The notes: generated by a model from the sequence alone, not told the origin. Numbered from the stretch's first letter, positions 1-9,678 are shown. The stretch is 43,695 nucleotides of DNA from Saprospiraceae bacterium (GCA_028279185.1 JANQSS010000121.1:1-43695), one strand, 5' to 3'. Made by a program: numbers and translations.

Positions 1-72
1 CCGGTAGCCCAGTAATTCGACAGCCAAGAATTTGGTTTAGATTATTTTCTGCCATATATAATATCAAGTTAT

Positions 73-80
73 TATATTTG
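73..80 (+). promoter_or_regulatory. Possible Bacteroidota -7 promoter box
   Basis: TATATTTG fits the Bacteroidota sigma-A -7 consensus TAnnTTTG and lies about 108 bases before the GlsB-like gene. No convincing TTTG -33 element sits at the usual spacing, and the area is AT-rich, so a chance match is quite possible. Confidence 0.2.
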
Positions 81-187
81 AGCGATATATAATTTTAAAT
101 GGTGGCTTGTGTTCATTTGGTCGTCCGTTTTCGAATTCATGGACTACATATAAAGTAAGTTACCTTCTCATCAAAACTCTTATCGAT

Positions 188-430
188 ATGTCAATTTTGT
201 ATTTCTTAATCATTGGGGCGATTGCAGGCTGGCTCGGTAGTATGTTGTTCAAGGGAACAAGCAGTGGCATCATCATGAACATCGTTCTTGGAATAGCAGG
301 GGCGATTGTAGGTGGTTTCGTTTTTCGCTTGCTTGGATTTAAAACAACCAGCATAATTGGGTCACTCATTACAGCAACTGTGGGCGCATTTTTGGTCCAA
401 TGGATCGCCAGTAGGTTTTCGAAGAAATAA
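188..430 (+). CDS. GlsB/YeaQ/YmgE-family small membrane protein
   Basis: An 80-residue, very hydrophobic protein with three predicted membrane helices and glycine-rich packing motifs (GAIAGWLGSML near the start, GIAGAIVGGFVFRLLG in the middle). This is the layout of the transglycosylase-associated GlsB/YeaQ/YmgE family, linked in other bacteria to general stress. The exact function is unknown; it acts in the inner membrane. I chose the ATG at 188 because family members begin directly with the first helix. The open frame extends upstream to an ATG at 107, but those 27 extra residues look nothing like the family. It stands alone on the + strand and is followed 27 bases later by a strong terminator. 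Confidence 0.85.
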   Translation: MSILYFLIIGAIAGWLGSMLFKGTSSGIIMNIVLGIAGAIVGGFVFRLLGFKTTSIIGSLITATVGAFLVQWIASRFSKK

Positions 431-457
431 ATTGTTTGTTATTAGAATTGAATGGAA

Positions 458-487
458 GACCCGGCAAAATTGTCGGGTCCTTTTTTA
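458..487 (+). terminator. Rho-independent terminator after the GlsB-like gene
   Basis: The arms gacccg (458-463) and cgggtc (474-479) pair perfectly. The stem extends inward through a G-U and two more pairs to a four-base loop, and a T run starts at 481. It lies 27 bases after the stop of the small membrane protein and ends that unit. Confidence 0.85.
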
Positions 488-590
488 ATTATGTAGATAT
501 AAAACCTTGGCCAGTAATAGTGCTGAGTTGAAAATTGGCGCTCAAATTGACATATATGCACTCTTCAAACTCCGACATTTCTTAAAAACG

Positions 591-1463
591 TTAGCGCCTT
601 TTGTTTACGACTAAACTTTCTAAATATTCGCCATAGCCAGACTTCATATACTTATGGGCCAATTTCATCATTTGCTCATCGTCGATAAATCCATTTTGAT
701 AAGCGATTTCTTCGATGCACCCAATTTTTAGCCCTTGCCGTTCTTCAATAACGTGTATAAACTGGCCCGCCTGAATCAATGACTCATGTGTACCCGTATC
801 GAGCCAAGCCACTCCTCGTCCAAGTACTTGTACTTTTAATTTACCCTGACGTAAATATTCCTTATTGACATCTGTGATCTCAAGTTCTCCGCGTGGACTT
901 GGTTTTAAATTCCTGGCAATATCCACTACAGAATTATCATAAAAATATAATCCAGGCACAGCATAGTTTGATTTCGGGTGGTCAGGTTTTTCCTCAATGG
1001 AAAGCGCTTTAAACTCATCATCAAATTCGACAACACCATAACGCTCAGGATCAGAAACATAGTAAGCAAAAATATATCCACCATCGGGATTATTACAATC
1101 GCGTAATTGGCGATTTACTCCTGTTCCATAGAATATATTATCACCTAGTATAAGCGATGCGCTGTCACCACCAATAAATGTCTCACCAATTGTAAAAGCT
1201 TGAGCTAAACCTTTAGGCTCGGGTTGTTCTGCATATTGGATATTACATCCTATCTCGCTACCATCTTTTAGTAATTTTTCAAAATTCGGTAAATCATGAG
1301 GAGTAGAAATAATTAGAATATCTTTTATTCCGGCAGCCATCAAGGTTGACAAGGGGTAATAAATCATTGGCTTGTCATAAACAGGCATTAGTTGCTTACT
1401 GACGGCCATGGTCAATGGATATAATCGGGTGCCGAGACCCCCGGCAAGTACAATTCCTTTCAT
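591..1463 (-). CDS. rfbA: Glucose-1-phosphate thymidylyltransferase
   Basis: A 290-residue protein, normal RmlA length. It makes dTDP-glucose from dTTP and glucose-1-phosphate in the cytoplasm, the first step towards dTDP-rhamnose and other dTDP-sugars for surface polysaccharide. The nucleotide-binding motif [11 protein letters not shown] (residues 8-18), the [16 protein letters not shown] block, the metal-binding [10 protein letters not shown] and the EEKP motif are all present. Other rml genes (rfbB, C, D) are not in the window, so this copy is separated from the usual cluster. It is the last gene of a leftward run and lies 57 bases after the small unknown gene. Assignment is secure; which dTDP-sugar it feeds is unknown. 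Confidence 0.96.
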   Translation of the reverse strand: MKGIVLAGGLGTRLYPLTMAVSKQLMPVYDKPMIYYPLSTLMAAGIKDILIISTPHDLPNFEKLLKDGSEIGCNIQYAEQPEPKGLAQAFTIGETFIGGDSASLILGDNIFYGTGVNRQLRDCNNPDGGYIFAYYVSDPERYGVVEFDDEFKALSIEEKPDHPKSNYAVPGLYFYDNSVVDIARNLKPSPRGELEITDVNKEYLRQGKLKVQVLGRGVAWLDTGTHESLIQAGQFIHVIEERQGLKIGCIEEIAYQNGFIDDEQMMKLAHKYMKSGYGEYLESLVVNKRR

Positions 1464-1520
1464 TTTATTTTTAATTATCTTTTTTAAATGAATCTGTGGT
1501 GTAGTTTTCGAATCTTCTGG

Positions 1521-1877
1521 CTACCTGGGAATAAACAAAAATTGTGCTCCCAAATCGCTGATGACAAATGTACAAAAATGCAATTCAGGGTCTTTGTAAA
1601 CGGATTGAAAGTTCTCAATCTTGTCCTGATCAATCAAGCCTTTCACGGAAAATTCTTCTAAAGTAGACATGCTAACCGACCACGGGCCGGGAGCATCATT
1701 TCGATCTAAGAGTAAAACACCCGCTTCAATCGGTAGTGTAGAAAATATAGCAATTGGGTACTTACTTACTTCGTTCGTTAAGATTGTCTCCCATGCGGGT
1801 TCCAAAAGTTTGTTATACTTCGCCAATGCTTCTTGCATTAGCATAAGCTTTTCGACTGGCGTTACTTCATTTTTCAT
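1521..1877 (-). CDS. Uncharacterised 118-residue cytoplasmic protein
   Basis: I do not recognise a family. The protein has no signal peptide or membrane helix. It starts with a helical region (residues 1-40) and continues with alternating hydrophobic strands such as IAIFSTLP, AGVLLLDRND and HFCTFVISDLGAQFLFIP, suggesting a small alpha/beta fold. It lies between the M14 carboxypeptidase gene (36 bases upstream) and rfbA (57 bases downstream) on the same strand, so co-transcription is likely. Reading frame, spacing and amino-acid composition look genuine. No function is proposed. Confidence 0.7.
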   Translation of the reverse strand: MKNEVTPVEKLMLMQEALAKYNKLLEPAWETILTNEVSKYPIAIFSTLPIEAGVLLLDRNDAPGPWSVSMSTLEEFSVKGLIDQDKIENFQSVYKDPELHFCTFVISDLGAQFLFIPR

Positions 1878-1913
1878 ATTCCGTTCCTAGAACCAACATT
1901 TACTACTTTCAAA

Positions 1914-4430
1914 TCAGTTTACTATAAAAAGGGCATTATAAAGAATTCGTTCCCCCCTATGCCAAAAGGAGCGATAGAGCGGGTTATCAACTAACCCAAT
2001 TACAGTTCCGCGTCCCATATCCTTCACGAAAAACGTTGTCGTATTATTTAGCTTTTCCTTCACATGTTGTCCGATAAACCCTGTGTAATTAAGCTCGTCG
2101 TTGATAAAAGCCACGTTCCATGTATTTTTTTGATACGGGATCCCTTTCGTCGATAGTTTCAAAGAGGCGTAAGTCTTTCCAATACCAAATCCTAAAGGGT
2201 GCGAATCATCAATATTCAGATTAACAATTGCCCCCGGCATCCAATTGCTTACGTCTTTACGAAAGACTTTTTCAAATCGTTCTAACTTATGATCGCCTGA
2301 TTCAGTTTCCTTCTTTGGCGTATCCATGTTTTTCTTTAATTCAAACGGAAATCCTTTTTCCCCGGAAATGGCAGAAATGGCAGACCCAAATGCAATTAAT
2401 TTTCCCCCATTACGAACCCAATCTTTTAAATCACCCAGCATATGCTCATTTAGTCTTGGATAGTATCCATCAGGCAGAATAATTGTATTATATGTTTCAA
2501 TTTTCTTTGTGTTGAAATTGGATGCTAGAGTAGTTGTATATGGTAATTGAATTTTTTCATCCAAAAAATGCCAAATTTGCCCATAATTATATTGATCGGT
2601 TCCCTGGCCTCCAACCAGAAGAACATCTGGTGTTGTCATCAATTTCATCTGGTCAGAGCCTATGTCCGGCCCTTTCTCGGAAAATCCAGTGTTCACAGAT
2701 ATCATATTTACATCAACCCCTTTTGTCAACCGACTTAGGATCTCAACTAAATCATTCGCCTTATTATCCGCTCTTGTAATTATGATACTTCCTTTTTCAA
2801 AGTTATATCCACTGTTCGTAAATGGTTTATGCGCAACTCGTAATTTAATTCCGGCTCGAAGCAATTGACTGGTCAAATAACCCGATGAATTATCTGAATA
2901 AGACAAAATATATGCATAAGCATCAGGTAAAGTTGAAGACGAAACTGCTTTTGGCTTATATGATTGGAAAGCTAAATCACGCGAAGTAGCCGCAGCTTCT
3001 AAACCGTAAGCGAACAATAATGACCATGCGGTAATGTCGTAGGTAACCGAATCAGCTAATTTCGATTTTGGCTCGAGTAGAACTTGAACCATGGTTCCAT
3101 GGCTTTGTTTGGCCGGTATAATAATATCGCCCGCGTTAAAATTAAATTTTCCGTTTTCAAATTTTTTATAAATAAAACCATTTACTTCCCCATCTTGACT
3201 TGCCACTCCGTAATTAATGCGGTGTCGATCCAATAGGGATAAAAAGGATTGAAGGGCTTCACTCCCATCATTTTTTACGATGTAGGAGTAATACGTACCC
3301 AGAGGTTTTTCACGAGCGGATGAAAAATACAGCTCAAATGCGTCAATTAATTCACTTTTTCCGTTGTTAGCCGCTTCTATTGTAGAAAGAGCCGTAACCG
3401 TATGATGATCAATTCTATCTTGCAATGTCAAGGTATCACCGTTTTCCAGTTTAATCGCATGGCTAGCAACACCGTGACCCGCTTGTTCGTATGTCATACC
3501 TATAGCACCATTGAATGTCGGATATGTATCACCGTAGGAGGGATAGAATAAATCAAATTCCTCCCGCGTGTAATAAAGCCAATCATTCTTATCAAAATGA
3601 CCTGCATGATTTTTACCAACAGTGATTTGAAATGCTCGTTGAAAATCAGAAATATAAGCGTGATATGGCTCGGCCGCAGGGGCAAAATAATAGGGACTTT
3701 CTGGAAACATTTCATGAAAATCAGCATGAATATGCGGCAGCCATTTATGGTAAATTTCAAGTCGCTGCTGCGTTTCAACTTGGGTCGCCCAAGCCCAGTC
3801 CCTATTTAAATCATGATGATAGTGATTCACCCGACCACTTGGCCATGGTTCCATGTGGCTATTGTCAGCATAGGAAGGATTCTTGTACTGACCGGTAATG
3901 TTAATTTGCCAATTTGTATATCGATTATACCCATCTGGATTCAAACAGGGGTCGATAATTACAACTGTGTTATCCAACCAATCTAAAGTCGACGGATCTT
4001 GCCGACTCGCCAATTCGTGGAGTGTTTGTATAGCACTTTCTGAAGCTCCGGCTTCATTGCCATGAACACCAAAGCTTAACCAAATGATACTTTTATCATA
4101 TAATTCAATTGCCTTTCCATTTTCTATTCCTGCTCGACGCAAATTATTTTTCCTAATCTCTTCAATAATTTTATGGTTTCTTTCTGACGTGATAATCGCG
4201 TAGATTAATGGTCTGTTTTGATTTGTTTTTCCATAAGATTTCACCAATACCCGCGGACTTTCTTGGGAAACATGGTCAAAGTAATCCACAAGTCGGTGGT
4301 GGGGTGTGAATTCTTCGCCAAAGGTGTGAGGCAAGAAATCGTTTGGAGGCATTACCTGAGCCAAAGTTAATTGTAGCGATGAACCGAAGAAAAGTACAAT
4401 TGCTATGAAAAAAAATCTACTGTCTCGCAT
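1914..4430 (-). CDS. Secreted M14-family zinc carboxypeptidase with GATase1-like C-terminal domain
   Basis: An 838-residue exported metallopeptidase. Residues 1-24 form a signal peptide ending in LTLAQ. The M14 catalytic domain has zinc ligands H123 and E126 in the HGNE motif and a probable third ligand H239 in ADFHE. The DPCLNPDG block (160-167) and NRDW (209-212) fit substrate-binding positions, and E315 in TYEQ is the likely catalytic glutamate, so it should be active. After about residue 590 comes a DJ-1/glutamine-amidotransferase-like domain (VLLVGGQGTDQYNY, GGKLIAFGSA), a common tail in this Bacteroidota group. No T9SS sorting domain is visible, so it is probably periplasmic. It trims peptide C-termini in nutrient use or wall turnover; the substrate is unknown. 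It lies 54 bases after metF. Confidence 0.9.
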   Translation of the reverse strand: MRDSRFFFIAIVLFFGSSLQLTLAQVMPPNDFLPHTFGEEFTPHHRLVDYFDHVSQESPRVLVKSYGKTNQNRPLIYAIITSERNHKIIEEIRKNNLRRAGIENGKAIELYDKSIIWLSFGVHGNEAGASESAIQTLHELASRQDPSTLDWLDNTVVIIDPCLNPDGYNRYTNWQINITGQYKNPSYADNSHMEPWPSGRVNHYHHDLNRDWAWATQVETQQRLEIYHKWLPHIHADFHEMFPESPYYFAPAAEPYHAYISDFQRAFQITVGKNHAGHFDKNDWLYYTREEFDLFYPSYGDTYPTFNGAIGMTYEQAGHGVASHAIKLENGDTLTLQDRIDHHTVTALSTIEAANNGKSELIDAFELYFSSAREKPLGTYYSYIVKNDGSEALQSFLSLLDRHRINYGVASQDGEVNGFIYKKFENGKFNFNAGDIIIPAKQSHGTMVQVLLEPKSKLADSVTYDITAWSLLFAYGLEAAATSRDLAFQSYKPKAVSSSTLPDAYAYILSYSDNSSGYLTSQLLRAGIKLRVAHKPFTNSGYNFEKGSIIITRADNKANDLVEILSRLTKGVDVNMISVNTGFSEKGPDIGSDQMKLMTTPDVLLVGGQGTDQYNYGQIWHFLDEKIQLPYTTTLASNFNTKKIETYNTIILPDGYYPRLNEHMLGDLKDWVRNGGKLIAFGSAISAISGEKGFPFELKKNMDTPKKETESGDHKLERFEKVFRKDVSNWMPGAIVNLNIDDSHPLGFGIGKTYASLKLSTKGIPYQKNTWNVAFINDELNYTGFIGQHVKEKLNNTTTFFVKDMGRGTVIGLVDNPLYRSFWHRGERILYNALFIVN

Positions 4431-4484
4431 TCAAAAAATATTAACACTTGATATCGAACACCACATAACGGATAAATTAATATT

Positions 4485-5441
4485 TTATATGATGCCTGAA
4501 ATAATTTTATAAACGGTCGCTGAATCGCCCATTGTATAGAAGTGCAGACAAGGTACGCCGAATTCAATCAGTTCTTTGCATTGCGATATGCACCACTCTA
4601 TTCCAACATCCTTCACCGCTTCCTTTGTATTCACGGCCGTTACTTCATCAACGAGTCCATCAGGTAAATTGATATAAAAAACGCGAGGAATAGAAACAAG
4701 TTGGGAAGCTCTCGTCAATGGCTTTATTCCCGGAATGATTGGCACCGTAATACCTATTGCTCTGCAATCTTCGACAAACTTGAAATAATACTTATTATCA
4801 AAAAACATTTGGGTCACTATGTAATCCGCGCCGGCTTCAATTTTATTTTTGAGCATTTGCAAATCAAGTTTGTAGCTCGGAGATTCAAAATGTTTTTCTG
4901 GGTATCCAGCCACACCAACGCAAAAATCCGTTGTTGACCCGTTTTCAATACTCTCATCGAGATACTGGCCATTGTTCATGTTATTGATCTGACGAACTAA
5001 GTCAATAGCATATTCATGCCCCCCTTCTTCGGGTACGAATTTTCCGTCAAATTTCCGACCGTCCCCTCGTAACGCGAGCACATTTTGAATATTTAAAAAG
5101 TTTAAATCTATCAAGGCATTTTCAGTGTCTTCCACATTGAATCCGCCACAAATTAAATGAGGTACCGTATCGACACCATAATGATGCATCAGCGCAGTAC
5201 AAATTCCTACAGTTCCAGGACGTTTTCTAATCGCTGATTTTTCGTAATAGCCAGAAGGGCGTTGTTTATAAATAAACTCTTCGCGATGATACGTGACATC
5301 AATAAAAGGTGGCTTAAACTCCATAAGCGGGTCCAAGGTTTTGAATATATCTTTCATTCCTCCTCCCTTCAGCGGCGGAAGCACTTCAAAGGACACCAAT
5401 ACACGATCCTGGACAGCATTGAGATGGTCGATAACTTTCAT
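4485..5441 (-). CDS. metF: 5,10-methylenetetrahydrofolate reductase
   Basis: A 318-residue flavoenzyme that reduces methylene-THF to methyl-THF in the cytoplasm, supplying methyl groups for methionine synthesis. The TIM-barrel family pattern is clear: SFEVLPPLKGG at the N-terminus with the catalytic Glu, DVTYH, ALRGDG, a GVAGYPEKH block, GADYIVTQMFFD, PGIKPL and a C-terminal HFYTMG. Length matches bacterial MetF without the eukaryotic regulatory domain. It sits between yifB (39 bases upstream) and the carboxypeptidase gene on the same strand. I saw no SAM riboswitch in front of it, and expression probably follows yifB. Confidence 0.96.
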   Translation of the reverse strand: MKVIDHLNAVQDRVLVSFEVLPPLKGGGMKDIFKTLDPLMEFKPPFIDVTYHREEFIYKQRPSGYYEKSAIRKRPGTVGICTALMHHYGVDTVPHLICGGFNVEDTENALIDLNFLNIQNVLALRGDGRKFDGKFVPEEGGHEYAIDLVRQINNMNNGQYLDESIENGSTTDFCVGVAGYPEKHFESPSYKLDLQMLKNKIEAGADYIVTQMFFDNKYYFKFVEDCRAIGITVPIIPGIKPLTRASQLVSIPRVFYINLPDGLVDEVTAVNTKEAVKDVGIEWCISQCKELIEFGVPCLHFYTMGDSATVYKIISGII

Positions 5442-5480
5442 CGCTCAAAGGTAGTCAACGCTTTAAAATGCTTCTTAAAT

Positions 5481-7040
5481 TCATTCTGCCCAATTTTCTC
5501 GATCCAAGCTTCTAAATTGAATTGCCTCGGCTAAATGTTCAATTTGAATATCTGCGGAGGCGGACAGGTCTGCGCAGGTGCGTGCTACTTTTAAGATACG
5601 GTCATATGCCCTTGCGGAAAGCTGCAGTTTTTCCATAGCCACTTTAAGCAATTTTGTACCTGACTCATCGATTCGACAAATATCTCGGACCATCCGCCCG
5701 CTCATTTGAGCGTTGGCATGTATACTATTTCCCATGTCATGAAACCGAACTTCCTGAACTCTACGTGCCCGCATTACCCTTCCGGTAATGGCTATACTTG
5801 ACTCTTCATTAGTTTTGTCCTTGGCTAATTCGTCATACGATACAGGCGTCACCTCTACATGAAGATCAATACGGTCCATTAGCGGTCCTGATATTTTGTT
5901 TAGATATCGCTTTACCACCCCGGGGCCACAAACGCAATCTTTCTCCGGATGATTATAAAAACCGCACGGGCAAGGATTCATGGATGCAACAAGCATAAAA
6001 CTTGCCGGATAGTCGACACTTACGCGTGCTCGTGAGATGGTAACGCGCCGTTCTTCCATTGGTTGTCGTAGCACTTCTAAAACCGAGCGCTTAAATTCGG
6101 GTAATTCATCAAGAAAAAGAACCCCATTGTGCGCTAAACTTATTTCACCAGGACTAGGGTTTGAACCACCACCAACCAAAGCAACGTCAGAGATCGTATG
6201 ATGAGGAGATCTAAATGGACGAATCGGCACTAAGGAAGAGTTTTCTGGCAGCAAGCCGGAAACGCTATGAATCTTGGTTGTTTCTAATGCTTCACGAAGA
6301 TTCAATGGAGGTAGTATTGTTGGAAGGCGCTTGGCTAGCATTGTCTTTCCGGAACCCGGTGGCCCGATTAAAATAACATTATGTCCACCAGCAGCTGCGA
6401 TTTCCAGAGCTCGTTTTATGTTTCCTTGTCCACGTACATCGGAGAAATCAACAGCGTATTGGTTTTTTGTATCCGTAAACTCATCTCTCGTGTCAGTGGT
6501 TGTGGGCTCAATACTTACTTCGTCTGATAAAAACTCGATTGCCTCCACAAGTGATGAAACACCGATGACGTCAAGATCATTTACAATCGCCGCTTCTCGG
6601 GCATTATGTTTTGGCACGATCAAACCTTTGAATTTATCCGCACGTGCCTTGATTGCGATGGGCAGTACGCCTTTTATAGGTCGTAAGCCGCCGTCAAGTG
6701 ACAGCTCACCCATCATGACGTAATGCTCAAGTTTGTCGGTGGGAATTTGACCCGAAGAAGCGAGCACACCGACGGCTAAGGGTAAATCATACGCACTGCC
6801 CTCTTTGCGCACATCTGCCGGCGCAAAATTGATTGTCATTTTTAATCTGGGGAATCGACAACCAATATTTTGAATGGCCGCTTCAATACGCTGGTGTCCC
6901 TCTCTTACCGCATTATCAGGAAGTCCTACAAGATGATAGTATCGTGTTCCAGGAACGGGTTTTCCCCCAAGATGAACTTCAACAACAATCGGTTGTGCAT
7001 CAACTCCTTGAACAGCAGCAGCATTAATTTTTACGAGCAT
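5481..7040 (-). CDS. YifB/ComM-family Mg-chelatase-like AAA+ ATPase
   Basis: A 519-residue protein of normal YifB/ComM length. The N-terminal Lon-protease-like ChlI fold (residues 1-170) is followed by the AAA+ module: Walker A GPPGSGKT (226-233), Walker B LFLDE with D311/E312, and a CPCG...CVCG zinc-type insert (C357, C359, C369, C371). A Mg_chelatase C-terminal lid follows. ComM homologues are hexameric helicases that promote branch migration during natural transformation, and this is the likely role. A chelatase function is unlikely because no partner subunits are present. It is the first gene of the leftward run that continues through metF. Confidence 0.94.
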   Translation of the reverse strand: MLVKINAAAVQGVDAQPIVVEVHLGGKPVPGTRYYHLVGLPDNAVREGHQRIEAAIQNIGCRFPRLKMTINFAPADVRKEGSAYDLPLAVGVLASSGQIPTDKLEHYVMMGELSLDGGLRPIKGVLPIAIKARADKFKGLIVPKHNAREAAIVNDLDVIGVSSLVEAIEFLSDEVSIEPTTTDTRDEFTDTKNQYAVDFSDVRGQGNIKRALEIAAAGGHNVILIGPPGSGKTMLAKRLPTILPPLNLREALETTKIHSVSGLLPENSSLVPIRPFRSPHHTISDVALVGGGSNPSPGEISLAHNGVLFLDELPEFKRSVLEVLRQPMEERRVTISRARVSVDYPASFMLVASMNPCPCGFYNHPEKDCVCGPGVVKRYLNKISGPLMDRIDLHVEVTPVSYDELAKDKTNEESSIAITGRVMRARRVQEVRFHDMGNSIHANAQMSGRMVRDICRIDESGTKLLKVAMEKLQLSARAYDRILKVARTCADLSASADIQIEHLAEAIQFRSLDRENWAE

Positions 7041-7405
7041 GGGTCTTTTGCATTAAGTCAATGAATCAGGCTGAAACAGGAATTTTGCGAAGAGCTCTTC
7101 TTCGATTCTATTCAACCATATCAGTAGTAAGTGTCGCGAACTAGAAAAATATACCCACCGACCTGTGAGTTTTTTAAAAAAATTTTAGTTCGCATTAGCA
7201 CTTAAACGCAAATGATGACTCTTTTAATAGATAAAGCAGTGTCGTTGAAGACCTATCGAAAAAGAAAATCAAATTAGATTAGTGTTTTCGCGCAGTAGTT
7301 GCTTTTGTATGGTGGCTGCTTCCTTAATATAATGCCGAGTGGCTACTCCTAAAACTACCGTATTTCTCAAAGCTATCTAAAAGAGACAAAAGCAGAACTC
7401 TACTA
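7041..7405. other. Non-coding stretch between yifB and a GNAT gene
   Basis: 365 bases without a credible gene on either strand. It must hold the promoter of yifB, which reads leftward from 7040. A 12-base perfect palindrome GAAGAGCTCTTC (7089-7100) lies about 50 bases before the yifB start. An 8-base inverted repeat gcgaacta / tagttcgc (7136-7143, 7186-7193) flanks an A/T run. Neither has a recognisable regulatory identity. No tRNA-like fold was seen. Confidence 0.5.
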
Positions 7406-7903
7406 TCACTTCGTTGAAAATAGTGCTAACGCCTCCCCATCGTCCCAAGTCGTCGTGCCAATTTGTGTCAGTCCGATACGCTCTAATACCCTTTGCGAGG
7501 CCTTGTTGTCAAAAGTCACCACTGCCCATACCGGATTGAGTTTTAATTCATTTAGGGCATAATCTAGGATAACCTGAGCAGCTTCTGTCGCAAAGCCTCG
7601 TTTTTCAAAATTCGGTAACAATGCGTATCCAATGTCGGTATGTTTTAAATGGGGACGTTTTACCAAACCCACGGTGCCAACTTTAAACCCGGACGCTTGT
7701 TCAACCATTTTATAAAATCCATATCCATGTTTGATATAATGCGGACGAATTTTATTTATTATGTAGTCTTCAGCATCCCTTATCGTCTTGATTTTTCGAT
7801 CGCCAATATTATTGATATACCCAGGTGAATTCATTAATTCATAAAAGAACGACGCATCATCGGTAACAATTTCCTCAATAAATAGTCTTTTTGATTTCAA
7901 CAT
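7406..7903 (-). CDS. GNAT-family N-acetyltransferase
   Basis: A 165-residue single-domain acetyltransferase of the RimJ/RimL-like (Acetyltransf_3) type. It opens with the usual KRLFIEEIVTDD strand and shows the central DIGYALLPNFEKRGFATEAAQ stretch, which carries the acetyl-CoA pyrophosphate-binding loop in a relaxed form. NKASQRVLERIGL is the conserved C-terminal helix. The acceptor cannot be told from sequence: a protein N-terminus, small amine or antibiotic are all possible. It lies 22 bases downstream of the nitrilase gene on the same strand, so the two are probably co-transcribed. Confidence 0.88.
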   Translation of the reverse strand: MLKSKRLFIEEIVTDDASFFYELMNSPGYINNIGDRKIKTIRDAEDYIINKIRPHYIKHGYGFYKMVEQASGFKVGTVGLVKRPHLKHTDIGYALLPNFEKRGFATEAAQVILDYALNELKLNPVWAVVTFDNKASQRVLERIGLTQIGTTTWDDGEALALFSTK

Positions 7904-7925
7904 CCTACTAAAACACGTTAATGTA

Positions 7926-8882
7926 CTATTCGTCCTTATTTAACCCTGATAAATTTAAAATACTTTGCCTTTTTCGATTAACCGTTAATTGTGTAACATC
8001 TGGGCGAGAATAATGTCCGGAAACGTCAAAATTTTGTCTTTCTTCCAAAATTCTTTCTAAATGCAACTCAGCAACTATGGTCTTTTCTTCATTCTTCAGC
8101 GGTTCAACCAGCCAGGAACCATCGGGGTTGGCAATGCAAGATCCGCCATCAGCCAATACATTCGAAGGGTCCAATTGCATGTCTGGCAACGCCGCTTGTA
8201 AATCATTAAAATTCATTATTCCACAAACAGAAAGCACATAGGATCTTGATTCTCTTGCAATGCTTCTTGTAATAATTTCGGTATTGCGTACACAGCCGGG
8301 CCAAACGGCAATATGTACATTTTCACCCATCCCATACAGTGCCATTCTGGATAAGGGCATCCAGTTTTCCCAGCAATTTAGTCCGCCTAGTTTAAAATTG
8401 TTTATGTCGTGAACTTGTAAGCCATGTCCATCCCCCATTGCCCAAACCAGGCGTTCTTCATAGGTCGGTTGCAGTTTTCTGTGCACTGAAAGAATTTGGC
8501 CGTTTTTATCAATATACACAAGTGAACAGTATAAGCTATGCCCTCCTCTATCGCTTGCTCGTTCGACGATCCCCAAATACATCGCCAGATTCAACTTTTT
8601 TGCTAAAGCACATACGCCCTCCAAGTCTCCTGATTCAATTTGTACTGCCTCCTGCACATACTTGGAATAAAGATTTTTTTGAATCCCTGAATTAAAAGCC
8701 GCCCCATTTCCGCAAGAGAGCCAAAATGGGTATCCCGGAAGAATAACTTCTGGGAAGACGAGTACATCACATTTTTGATCAGCCGCCTCCACTAATTTTA
8801 TTCCTATTTTTTCAATCGTTCTACGTTTGTCCAAAAACACTGGAGACATTTGGGCCAGCCCAACTTTCAATTTATTCTTCAT
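7926..8882 (-). CDS. Nitrilase-superfamily carbon-nitrogen hydrolase (nitrilase type)
   Basis: A 318-residue cytoplasmic hydrolase with the complete catalytic triad: E45 in FPEVILPGYP, K136 in HRKLQPTYEER and C170 in GGLNCWENWMP. The CWENWMP context, the early GYPFWLS and the later VHIAVWPG are features of branch-1 true nitrilases, which turn organic nitriles into carboxylic acids and ammonia, rather than of amidases or Nit1/Nit2 omega-amidases. The physiological nitrile is unknown. The neighbouring GNAT gene follows 22 bases later. The ATG at 8882 places the first beta strand (KVGLAQMSP) at the N-terminus as expected. Confidence 0.93.
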   Translation of the reverse strand: MKNKLKVGLAQMSPVFLDKRRTIEKIGIKLVEAADQKCDVLVFPEVILPGYPFWLSCGNGAAFNSGIQKNLYSKYVQEAVQIESGDLEGVCALAKKLNLAMYLGIVERASDRGGHSLYCSLVYIDKNGQILSVHRKLQPTYEERLVWAMGDGHGLQVHDINNFKLGGLNCWENWMPLSRMALYGMGENVHIAVWPGCVRNTEIITRSIARESRSYVLSVCGIMNFNDLQAALPDMQLDPSNVLADGGSCIANPDGSWLVEPLKNEEKTIVAELHLERILEERQNFDVSGHYSRPDVTQLTVNRKRQSILNLSGLNKDE

Positions 8883-9112
8883 ATGCTAAAAACAAATATA
8901 CGCTTTCATCATAGCTTCTAATTGTCTACTAATCATCAAGAAGTAGGTAACAGGATATGATCAACTCATATTCAACCTTCCTCGACCGCTGGGGATCAAG
9001 AAGATGTTGGCCCCTTTCGTTCTTTCGAAATTTTATAAGAAGGTGAATTCCTGATTAAATCCGCTAACCAACAATAAAATTTCGGGGTTTTAATTCAATT
9101 ATTGTTCAATTT

Positions 9113-9547
9113 TTATATCGCATACACCTCTCTTAAATATATAAGCCTTATCAAAAAACCAATAGACAAGACACGGAGTCCCAAGTAAATAAAAGGAACT
9201 ATGTAAAAGAAAAGTTCCAAAATAAAGCCTTTGCCCATTCCCGAAAAAGTGAATAGTGGAGGTGGAATACCACAAATCGATAATTCTAATAACAATATTC
9301 CTATGTAGCTAATCAGGATAACTACCATAATTCTAACCTTTGACCACTTGAAAAAATGGTGACCAAGAGCAACCAAAATTATTGTTGCTATAGAAAACCA
9401 AATTCGATTTTTTGTAAAAACCTCAAATAGATTTTCATCCAAACATTGAAACACCACCTGTACTATGACAAATAGAAAATGAATGATATAAATTGTGCGA
9501 ACGGCGTTAAACGCATCTTCATAAATATACGATTGGTGGTTTTTCAT
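9113..9547 (-). CDS. Uncharacterised four-helix membrane protein
   Basis: A 144-residue protein with about four predicted membrane segments (roughly residues 18-36, 48-66, 73-93 and 105-138) and short charged loops. I recognise no family. The N-terminus NHQSYIYEDAFNAVRTIY looks cytoplasmic. It has no close partner: 230 gene-free bases lie on the nitrilase side and 131 on the other. The frame is plausible because hydrophobic segments alternate with polar loops, but function is unknown. Confidence 0.65.
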   Translation of the reverse strand: MKNHQSYIYEDAFNAVRTIYIIHFLFVIVQVVFQCLDENLFEVFTKNRIWFSIATIILVALGHHFFKWSKVRIMVVILISYIGILLLELSICGIPPPLFTFSGMGKGFILELFFYIVPFIYLGLRVLSIGFLIRLIYLREVYAI

Positions 9548-9678
9548 TCAGCTGTGTTCGGTTGACAATCCTAAGATACCAATTTGCCTTTGTCAACATC
9601 CCATTTCAGCGACTAAAACACCTCACATATCGACTATTATCAAATAACCTACGCCCTGCAGATGGTTTTAGTTGCAAA

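Noticed and set aside
6274-6723. 149-codon + strand frame inside yifB
   Set aside because: It is fully antisense to the conserved AAA+ region, with Arg/Ser/Pro-rich content typical of a shadow frame.
7136-7193. Inverted repeat gcgaacta / tagttcgc as a possible operator
   Set aside because: The arms are only eight bases and 42 bases apart, and nothing else supports a binding site.
9070-9106. aacaataa / ttattgtt inverted repeat after the 144-residue membrane gene as a terminator
   Set aside because: The stem is AT-only apart from one pair per arm, the loop is over 20 bases, and no T run follows in the leftward direction.
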